From Caulobacter sp. BP25 (GTDB taxonomy: Bacteria > Pseudomonadota > Alphaproteobacteria > Caulobacterales > Caulobacteraceae): DNA of 64,000 nt. Made by a program: the position numbers and the translations under genes. This document shows positions 55,250-61,735 of the stretch, piece after piece. The stretch's first letter is position 1. Each line of letters starts with the position of its first letter. The stretch covers positions 1-64,000 of the forward strand of contig NZ_PEGH01000009.1 of NCBI RefSeq assembly GCF_002737755.1. Reading direction: 5' to 3'. The notes below the pieces were generated by a model. The model was given only the letters and a program-made list of their open reading frames with translations. It searched no databases and was not told where the DNA came from.

Positions 55250-56392
55250 ATGTCGAGCAGCACCGAAGTCGCCAGCCCCGAGCGTAACCCGATCTTCCGT
55301 GCTGGCCGCCATCGGGCGATGGACGGTCGCTACTATACCTTCAGCGAAGCCGACGTGGCCGCCATCGCCGCGAGCTACGACCCCGCGGTTCACCAGGCCG
55401 CCTACGTTCTGGGTCATCCCAAGACCGACGCCCCGGCATGGGGCTGGGTCGACAAGCTGGAAGTCCAGGACGGCCAGCTGGTCGCCGTCGCCGGCAACAT
55501 CGATCCGGCCTTCGCCGAGGGCGTGGCGGCCGGCCGCTATCGCTTCCGCTCGGCGGACTTCTACGGCCCGAACGACCCGGCCAATCCGAAGCCGGGTCAA
55601 TACTATCTGCGCAGCGTCGGCTGGCTGGGCGCCGAGCCGCCGGCCATCAAGGGGCTGGGCGCGGCCTTCAGCGAGACCGCCGAAGCCGAACCGATCTCCT
55701 TCGCCGAGATGGACCTGGTCAGCTGGCTGGCATCCACCACGGGCAACGGCTTCCGAGGCATCCGGGACTGGATCCTCGGCAAGTTCGGCCAAGAAGACGC
55801 CGATCGCGCGCTCGGCGCCTGGACTGATCAGGCCGCGACCAGCATCGCGAGTGAAGCGCGCGCGGAGGCGGCCGCCGAGGCCGCGCCGGCCTTCTCCGAA
55901 GCCGCCGCCGCAACTCCCGAGGCGGCCGCCGCGCTGAAAGCTCGGGCCGCCGAGCTGGACGCCCGCGAGGCTGTCCTGACCGAGCGGGAGAACCGCATCA
56001 AGTCCGACCAGGTCGCCTTCTCCGAGGCGGCCCGCACCGCCGCCCGCGATGATGACCGCGCCTTCGTGGATGGCCTGGTGAGCGCCGGCCGCCTGCCGCC
56101 GGCCTACGCCAACCAGGTGCGCACGCTCTTGGGCGTCCTCGACGGCGACCAGGCGATCTCGTTCGCCGAGGGTGAAGCCGCTCCGCGCGACCAGCTTCGC
56201 CAACTGCTCGGCGGCCTGGGTCAGGCGATCGTCTTCTCCGAAGTCGCGCCCGCCGGCGCCGCGCCTGGCGAGCTGGGCATCGCCGAAATCGCCGCTCAGA
56301 CCCGCGCGATCGTCGAGGAAGCCGCCGCGCGCGGCGAGCAGATCTCGTTCGCCGAGGCCGGCGCGCGCGTCCGCCAGTCCCTGAACGCTTAA
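55250..56392 (+). CDS. Mu gpI-like head maturation protease/scaffold
   Basis: 380 residues. The first ~150 (ERNPIFRAGRHRAMDGRYYT ... VLGHPKTDAPAWGWVDKLEV ... YLRSVGWLGAEPPAIKGLGA) match Mu I-like prohead proteases; the rest is Ala/Glu-rich coiled coil with repeated SFAE/FSEA elements, the scaffold part. The protease normally cuts the scaffold off and permits head expansion. The Ala-Glu tail repeats (ISFAE, AFSEA, VAFSEA, VFSEV) are conspicuous. Capsid and decoration genes follow. Confidence 0.9.
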   Translation: MSSSTEVASPERNPIFRAGRHRAMDGRYYTFSEADVAAIAASYDPAVHQAAYVLGHPKTDAPAWGWVDKLEVQDGQLVAVAGNIDPAFAEGVAAGRYRFRSADFYGPNDPANPKPGQYYLRSVGWLGAEPPAIKGLGAAFSETAEAEPISFAEMDLVSWLASTTGNGFRGIRDWILGKFGQEDADRALGAWTDQAATSIASEARAEAAAEAAPAFSEAAAATPEAAAALKARAAELDAREAVLTERENRIKSDQVAFSEAARTAARDDDRAFVDGLVSAGRLPPAYANQVRTLLGVLDGDQAISFAEGEAAPRDQLRQLLGGLGQAIVFSEVAPAGAAPGELGIAEIAAQTRAIVEEAAARGEQISFAEAGARVRQSLNA

Positions 56393-56417
56393 GCCTCACC
56401 CCAAAAAAGGTTCTGCC

Positions 56418-56792
56418 ATGCATCCCGGTCTCACCAAGAACTACACCGCTGGCGCCGCTGTCGCGCGTCGGCGGATCGTGAAATTCGACGCCGTTGACGG
56501 CCAGGTGCTGCAGGGCGCCGCCGCGACGGACGCCATCTTCGGCGTCAGCGACATGTCGGCCGACTGCGTCGCCGGCGATCGGGTGGATGTGCGCCTCACC
56601 GGCGTCGCCGAGATCGACGTGGGCGGCGCCATCACGCGCGGCGCTCCGGTCACCAGCGACGCGAACGGCAAGGCCGTCGCCGCCGCCCCGGCCGCCGGCT
56701 CGAACGTCCGCATCATCGGCTTCGCCAACGCCACCTACGCCAACGGCGACATCGGCGACTTCCTCCTCTCGCAAGGCCTGATGCAGGGCTAG
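56418..56792 (+). CDS. DUF2190 capsid decoration/stabilisation protein
   Basis: 124-residue beta-rich protein: KNYTAGAAVARRRIVKFDAV, FGVSDMSADCVAGDRVDVRL, TGVAEIDVGGAITRGAPVTS. DUF2190 family members are cement proteins placed just before the capsid gene. ATG preceded by AAAAGG spacing suits strong translation. Confidence 0.9.
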   Translation: MHPGLTKNYTAGAAVARRRIVKFDAVDGQVLQGAAATDAIFGVSDMSADCVAGDRVDVRLTGVAEIDVGGAITRGAPVTSDANGKAVAAAPAAGSNVRIIGFANATYANGDIGDFLLSQGLMQG

Positions 56793-56837
56793 CGCCCCGC
56801 CTTAGCCCCCGCCCTCACCGACGAAGGCCCAACCGCA

Positions 56838-57785
56838 ATGTCGAATTCCGCACCCTTCACCATCGACCCGCAGCTGACCGGTATCGCGATCGCGTATCGC
56901 AACCGCCAGCTCATCGCCGACGAGGTGCTGCCGCGCGTCCAGCCGGTCGGCACCAAGCAGTTCAGCTACACCAGCTTCCCACAGGGCGAGATCCTGACGA
57001 TCCCGGACACCAAGGTCGGCCGTCGCGGTCGCCCTAACGTGGTCGAGTTCTCGGGCACGAAGCTGACCTCCGAGGCGATGGACTACGGCCTGGAGGACGA
57101 GATCCCCCAGGACGACATCGATCAGGCCAACTCGGCCATCAACCAGGCGCTCGCCCGTCCCCAGGAGCGCGCCACCGAATGGCTGGCGAACCTGATCGCG
57201 CTGGACCGCGAAGTCCGTACCGCCGGCGTGGTGTTCAATCCGGCGACCTACGCCGCCGCCAACAAGACGCAGCTGGTGGGCGGCACCCAGTGGTCGGTCT
57301 CGACGGTTGATCCGGTGGCCGCGATCGCGCCCGCCCTGGAAGGCGTCCTGATGCGTCCGAACGTGGCCGTGTTCGGCGCCATGACCTGGGCCGCTCTCCG
57401 CCGCAATCCGTTCATCGTCAAGGCGGTGAACAAGAGCAGCGGCGACGCCGGCATGGTCAGCCGTCAGGACTTCGCCGAAGTCTTCGAGCTGGAAGAAGTG
57501 CTGGTCGGCGGGGCGTTCTACAACACCGCCAAGCGCGGCCAGGCCCAGACGCTCTCGCGAGCCTGGGGCAAGCACGCCGCCTTCATCTACCGCGACAAGC
57601 TGGCCGACCGCGAACGCGGGGTCACCTTCGGCATGACCGTGCCCTATGGCGAACGGGTGGCCATGCAGAAGCCCGACAGCGACATCGGCCTTCGCGGCGG
57701 CGTGCGCGTGCGCGTCGGCGAGACGGTCAAGGAGCTGATCACGGCTCCGGACGCCGCCTACTTCTTCCAGGACGCGGTGGCCTAG
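56838..57785 (+). CDS. Major capsid protein
   Basis: 315 residues, HK97-fold-type capsid of the transposable-phage group (FTIDPQLTGIAIAYRNRQLI, then ADEVLPRVQPVGTKQFSYTS; later RERGVTFGMTVPYGERVAMQ). The spacing after the decoration protein and the order gpI-DUF2190-capsid are typical. No N-terminal scaffold domain is fused; the gpI tail provides it. Confidence 0.9.
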   Translation: MSNSAPFTIDPQLTGIAIAYRNRQLIADEVLPRVQPVGTKQFSYTSFPQGEILTIPDTKVGRRGRPNVVEFSGTKLTSEAMDYGLEDEIPQDDIDQANSAINQALARPQERATEWLANLIALDREVRTAGVVFNPATYAAANKTQLVGGTQWSVSTVDPVAAIAPALEGVLMRPNVAVFGAMTWAALRRNPFIVKAVNKSSGDAGMVSRQDFAEVFELEEVLVGGAFYNTAKRGQAQTLSRAWGKHAAFIYRDKLADRERGVTFGMTVPYGERVAMQKPDSDIGLRGGVRVRVGETVKELITAPDAAYFFQDAVA

Positions 57786-57789
57786 GACC

Positions 57790-58254
57790 ATGCGCATCCT
57801 GCTCACCACCATCTCCCTGGCGATGCCCGGCGTCGAAGGCCTTCGGATCATTCCGGAAGGCGCCGTCGTCGAAGGCGTCGATCTGCCCGAAGGCGCGACC
57901 TATGGCGAAGACCAGATCCCACTGGACGTCGCCACGGCGCGCCTGGCCGCCGGCACCGCCGAACCTGTCGTCGATGGCGTCACCTCGATCTCATCGACGG
58001 CGACGGCGGCGATCGCCCAGCTCGCCAGCGCCGCCCAGGCCATGCTGGCCGCGAACCTGGCCTTCCTGGACGCGGCTGAAAGCGGCACGGACAGCGACAA
58101 GCTGGCCCTGGCCGAGGCCCTCAAAGGCCTGGTCATCGGCAGCGACGATCTGGCCAGCCGCATGAAGGCCTTCGGCGACCAGGTCGAGGTCATCCGCGCC
58201 GAGCTGGCCAAGGCCGCCAAGGCCGCCGCCGCCAAGGCCAAGAAGGACGCCTGA
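57790..58254 (+). CDS. Hypothetical head-completion protein
   Basis: 154 residues. A short beta part (GLRIIPEGAVVEGVDLPEGA) precedes long Ala-rich helices and a Lys/Ala tail (ELAKAAKAAAAKAKKDA). Positioned between capsid and DUF1320, so a minor head or connector role is likely; sequence gives no family. Confidence 0.65.
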   Translation: MRILLTTISLAMPGVEGLRIIPEGAVVEGVDLPEGATYGEDQIPLDVATARLAAGTAEPVVDGVTSISSTATAAIAQLASAAQAMLAANLAFLDAAESGTDSDKLALAEALKGLVIGSDDLASRMKAFGDQVEVIRAELAKAAKAAAAKAKKDA

Positions 58255-58697
58255 TGTCCTACGCCGTCGTTTCCCAGTTCGTGGCGCTTGTCGGGGAGGC
58301 CGAAGCGCGCGCGCTCGCCACCCCGACGCCGCCGGCGACGGGGTACGACGCGACAAAGATCCAGGGTGCGCTCGACCGAGCGTCGGCCACCCTGGACAGC
58401 TATTTCGCGACCAGGTTCACGGTGCCGTTGGCGCCGGTACCCGACATTGTCGCCACCAACGCCTGCATCCTGGCCCGCGAGGAGCTGGACCGGCAGGGCC
58501 GTGATTTCGTGCTCAAGGCCGCTGACCGGGTTCGCGCCTGGGCCAAGGACGTGGCCGCCGGCCGCGCCACGCTGGGCGTCACCGCCGGCAGCGCCCAGGA
58601 TCCCGAGACCACGTCGGGCGGCGCGGCGGTGCTGATCGACGCCCCGGATCGCGTCTTCGACGACGCCGGTCTGGCGCCGTTCCTGGGAGGCTGCTGA
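58254..58697 (+). CDS. DUF1320 family head-tail joining protein (gp36-like)
   Basis: 147 residues: MSYAVVSQFVALVGEAEARA, ALDRASATLDSYFATRFTVP, ATNACILAREELDRQGRDFV, exactly the DUF1320/Mu gp36 pattern of a head-tail connector. It overlaps the previous stop by 1 bp. Confidence 0.92.
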   Translation: MSYAVVSQFVALVGEAEARALATPTPPATGYDATKIQGALDRASATLDSYFATRFTVPLAPVPDIVATNACILAREELDRQGRDFVLKAADRVRAWAKDVAAGRATLGVTAGSAQDPETTSGGAAVLIDAPDRVFDDAGLAPFLGGC

Positions 58698-59194
58698 TGA
58701 GCCTCGCCTACACCCTGACGATCGACCACGCGGATGTGCTGGCGGGCCTGCGGCGTATGCGCCAGGTCGGCGAGGATCTGCGCCCGGTCTTGTCCGACAT
58801 CGGCTCCGAGCTGGAAGGCTCGACGGTCAAGCGGTTCGTCACCAACGTCGCGCCCGATGGCACGCCTTGGAAGGCGTCGCTTCGCGCCGAGAAGACCGGC
58901 ACCCCGACCCTCGTCTTGAGCGCCCATCTGCGCGACAGCATCCACCACCTGGTCGAGGCCAACGCGGTCGAAGTCGGGTCGAACCTCATCTACGCCAAGG
59001 TCCACCAGACCGGCGCGGTCATCAGCGCCCATGGCGAGGCCCTGGCCTTCACGCTCTACGGCGGCCAGTTCGTCACGGTCCGCAGCGTCACGCTGCCCAA
59101 GCGCGAGTACCTGGGCATGTCGGTCAACGACAACCAGGCCGTCGTGGAGATCGTCGGCGATCACTGGGCGCGAGCCGCGGTGGGTGGCGCATGA
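58697..59194 (+). CDS. Virion morphogenesis protein gpG-like
   Basis: 165 residues of the phage virion morphogenesis (gpG) family: AGLRRMRQVGEDLRPVLSDI, VAPDGTPWKASLRAEKTGTP, LVLSAHLRDSIHHLVEANAV, GSNLIYAKVHQTGAVI, all standard landmarks. It joins tail and head. In Mu, gene G lies just after F; here it sits after DUF1320. Confidence 0.92.
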   Translation: MSLAYTLTIDHADVLAGLRRMRQVGEDLRPVLSDIGSELEGSTVKRFVTNVAPDGTPWKASLRAEKTGTPTLVLSAHLRDSIHHLVEANAVEVGSNLIYAKVHQTGAVISAHGEALAFTLYGGQFVTVRSVTLPKREYLGMSVNDNQAVVEIVGDHWARAAVGGA

Positions 59195-59631
59195 TCGGCT
59201 TCTACGCCGCCGCCGCCGCGCGCCTGGCTGATCCGGTCCGTTGTCCGGCCGTCCTACAGGTCGCCCCGGCCATGGACGCCGAGGCGACGGTCGAGACCCT
59301 CGCCCTCGCGGCCGACGTCACCGCGATCGTCTCCCCGCTGTCGGACGAGGCCTATCCGGTCAGCCAGGCCGCCCTGATGGTGACCCAGGTCGAGGATTGG
59401 ACCTTCGGCGTGACCATGGCGATGGTCTTTCCCGGCGGCTTCGCCCAGTTCGAACCCGCCCGCGACCAGATCAAGGCCGCCCTTCGCGGCTGGATCCCGG
59501 ACGGCGCGGCCGGGCCGGTCCAGTACGCCGGCGGAACCCTTCTCGAATACGCCGCGAAGGACGGCGGCCGGTGGCTTCACCTGCTGCGCTTCCGCGTGCG
59601 CGTCCACGAAACCTACGGAGCCCAGTCGTGA
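59191..59631 (+). CDS. gp37-like (DUF1834) tail-joining protein
   Basis: 146 residues starting MIGFYAAAAARLADPVRCPA, overlapping gpG by 4 bp. Patterns VSQAALMVTQVEDWTFGVTM and AALRGWIPDGAAGPVQYAGG suit DUF1834/Mu gp37 proteins, which follow gpG and precede the tail genes. Confidence 0.85.
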   Translation: MIGFYAAAAARLADPVRCPAVLQVAPAMDAEATVETLALAADVTAIVSPLSDEAYPVSQAALMVTQVEDWTFGVTMAMVFPGGFAQFEPARDQIKAALRGWIPDGAAGPVQYAGGTLLEYAAKDGGRWLHLLRFRVRVHETYGAQS

Positions 59632-59969
59632 GCGAAGTCGATCCCCGGGCCGTGCCCGGCACCTTTGAACGTGAAGCCGATGGCGAGGCCTTCGTCCGCA
59701 CGGATGAGGCCACCAAGCCGGCGGACGCCAGCCATGGCGCGCCCGAGCTTGAGCTGGCCGAGCTGGAGGCCATCGCCAAGGCCAGCGAGGCGGCCGGCTT
59801 TCCGCCGCCGCCTCAGGTCGTCGCCGCCATCGAGGCCGCCAAGGCGCGCTCCAGCGAAGCCGCTGCCGACGCCCGCCGCCAAGCCCGCGCCGCCGCCTCC
59901 GCGCCCAAGCCGACGTCCTCGGCTTCCGAGCCCAAGCCGGCCGCCGCGCCGGTCGAACCCAAGGAGTAA
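59628..59969 (+). CDS. Small Ala/Pro-rich tail protein
   Basis: 113 residues from GTG 59628 (4-bp overlap with previous). Begins SEVDPRAVPGTFEREADGEA; the second half is Ala/Lys/Pro-rich and probably disordered. It holds the place of Mu gp38 (DUF2635), but similarity is only positional. Confidence 0.6.
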   Translation: MSEVDPRAVPGTFEREADGEAFVRTDEATKPADASHGAPELELAELEAIAKASEAAGFPPPPQVVAAIEAAKARSSEAAADARRQARAAASAPKPTSSASEPKPAAAPVEPKE

Positions 59970-59975
59970 GCCGAC

Positions 59976-60908
59976 ATGGCTGACCGCCAGCTTCTGCTGA
60001 TCAAGCAAGAGACCGTCGAAGGCACCGACGCCGCCCCGACCGCGACCGACGTCGTCTGGGCCGAAGGCGTCCAGTTCACGCCCAAAGGCGACCGCAGCAA
60101 GACGACCGTCGACAAGCCGGGCGTCGGTCCGGTGGCCGGCAAGCTCACCGGCCAGTACGGCGAGCTGACCTTCAACGTGCCGCTGACCGCGTCGGGCACC
60201 AAGGGCACCGCTCCGAAGTGGGGCTTCCTGGCCAAGTTCTGCGGCTTCGCCGAAACCATCGTCGCGACCACGTCGGTCACCTATGCGCCGGCGGCCGATC
60301 CCAGCGCGTCGCCGTCCGGCACCATCTCCTGGCGCGAAGGCCGCCGGACGCACAAGCTGACCATGGCGCGTGGCCGCTTGGGCCTGAAGCTCGACGAGAA
60401 CCAGCGTCCGATGCTGACCTTCAGCTTCAAGGGTCTGAAGACGGCCGTCGCGGACGGCGCCGTCATCGCCCAGGCCGACGCCACCTGGACCGGCTGGGTC
60501 GACGCCATGCCGATCACCCAAGGCCGCACCACCTTCACCGTGGCCGGTGCGGCGGCCCCGTTCCGCAGCCTGTCGATCGACCAGGGCGACAACGTCGTCT
60601 TCAGCGACCGGCCGAACCAACGGCGCGTGGACTTGGTCGGCGAGCGGATCTTCAGCGGCAAGCTGAAGTGCGGGACGCTGCTGCCCAGCGTTCTCAACTT
60701 CGAGACCCTGGCCGAGAACGACACGGTCTCGACCCTCGCGCTCGTGCACGGCGCCACGGCCGGCAACATCATCACGGTCAACGCCCGCTTCCAGAACAGC
60801 GAGCCCAGTTATTCGGACGACAAGGGCCTGGACGTCACCGACGTCGATCTCAGCCTCGTCCCCTCGGCTCTCAACACCGACGACGACCTGTCGATCGCCC
60901 TGACCTAG
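59976..60908 (+). CDS. Phage tail tube protein (non-contractile)
   Basis: 310 residues: MADRQLLLIKQETVEGTDAA, PTATDVVWAEGVQF, GQYGELTFNVPLTASGTKGT, LTMARGRLGLKLDENQRPML. This is the tail-tube family of siphoviruses and some transposable phages. No sheath (Mu gpL-like) gene precedes it, so the tail is non-contractile, unlike Mu itself. A chaperone pair and tape measure follow, the standard tail order. Confidence 0.88.
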   Translation: MADRQLLLIKQETVEGTDAAPTATDVVWAEGVQFTPKGDRSKTTVDKPGVGPVAGKLTGQYGELTFNVPLTASGTKGTAPKWGFLAKFCGFAETIVATTSVTYAPAADPSASPSGTISWREGRRTHKLTMARGRLGLKLDENQRPMLTFSFKGLKTAVADGAVIAQADATWTGWVDAMPITQGRTTFTVAGAAAPFRSLSIDQGDNVVFSDRPNQRRVDLVGERIFSGKLKCGTLLPSVLNFETLAENDTVSTLALVHGATAGNIITVNARFQNSEPSYSDDKGLDVTDVDLSLVPSALNTDDDLSIALT

Positions 60909-60998
60909 CGCGCGCCCGCGCCACCTATTCGAGCGGGCGCGGAGACCTCTCCGCGCCCGACTTGTGACCGCAGTTCAACCCCTGAAGGACCATGTTCC

Positions 60999-61328
60999 AT
61001 GTCCGTGAAATTCGACTTCAAGAGCCTCGACGAGGCTTTCGAGTGCGCTTGGCCGGTGAGCATCCCGGTGCCGCAGCCGGGCGGCACGGTGCAGATCCAG
61101 GAGATCACCGCCGTCTTCAAGATCCTGCCGGAGGACGAAGCCAAGGCCGCCAGCGAGGCGATCACCGGCGAGAACCCTTGGGCCTGGATCAACGCCTGGT
61201 GGGTCGGCCTGGAAGGCGAGGAACTGACCGAAGAGCTTCGTCTGAAGATGCTGCGGCGGGTCTACGTCCGCACCGCGCTGATCAACGCCTATCAGAACTT
61301 CGTGCAGGGCATCCCGGCAAAAAACTGA
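60999..61328 (+). CDS. Tail assembly chaperone, short form (gpG-like of lambda system)
   Basis: 109 residues, acidic and helical: KFDFKSLDEAFECAWPVSIP, later AWINAWWVGLEGEELTEELR. The stop TGA (61326-61328) directly follows the slippery heptamer, so this is the unshifted product. In siphoviruses such chaperones coat the tape measure while the tail tube assembles. Confidence 0.85.
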   Translation: MSVKFDFKSLDEAFECAWPVSIPVPQPGGTVQIQEITAVFKILPEDEAKAASEAITGENPWAWINAWWVGLEGEELTEELRLKMLRRVYVRTALINAYQNFVQGIPAKN

Positions 61329-61735
61329 AAGAGGCGGCCCGTCTGATCGCCACGGGCCGCCGCGAACAGTCCGAGCTGGTCACGGCGGAGATCGAGAGCA
61401 TGCTCGAAGATCTCCGCGCCTTCGGCTACCCGCCCGCCGAGATCCAGAAGGCGTCCGATGACCTGATGGCCCAGCGCCGCGCGCCGGACACCTTCCAGGT
61501 TCATCCGCACAACGCCTTCGCGGTCCGGCTCTTCCTGGCCATGCAGACTCAGTGGTCGACGCTCGCGCTCTCGACCATGTCGGCCGCCAGGCTCGTCCGC
61601 CTTGGCTTGAAGTACGAGGTTTTGGAGATCGCCGCGCGCCTGGCTGGCCTGGGCGAGATCTCCGCCGACGACTTCATCCGCATCCGTCTCATGGAAAACG
61701 ACGCCCTAGAAGCCTGGGCGGAGGCCGCCGCTTGA
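60999..61735 (+). CDS. Tail assembly chaperone, long form by -1 frameshift (gpGT-like)
   Basis: The heptamer A-AAA-AAC at 61319-61325, in the exact zero-frame phase, lets ribosomes slip -1 and continue as KKLKEAARLIATGRREQSEL through EAWAEAAA to the stop at 61733-61735, giving about 245 residues. The second part has no ribosome site or start of its own. The ratio of short to long form matters in tail length control. Base-level evidence is strong. Confidence 0.85.
61319..61325 (+). other. Programmed -1 frameshift slippery site A AAA AAC
   Basis: GCA AAA AAC TGA in the zero frame; re-read as AAA AAA CTG in -1. One of the most efficient known slippery heptamers, with a stop codon immediately after it. 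Confidence 0.88.

Noticed and set aside
55115..56203. Long N-terminal extension of the moron gene (ORF 54506-56203)
   Set aside because: The extra part is antisense to the well-identified gpI gene; a start at 55114 or 55159 is far more likely.
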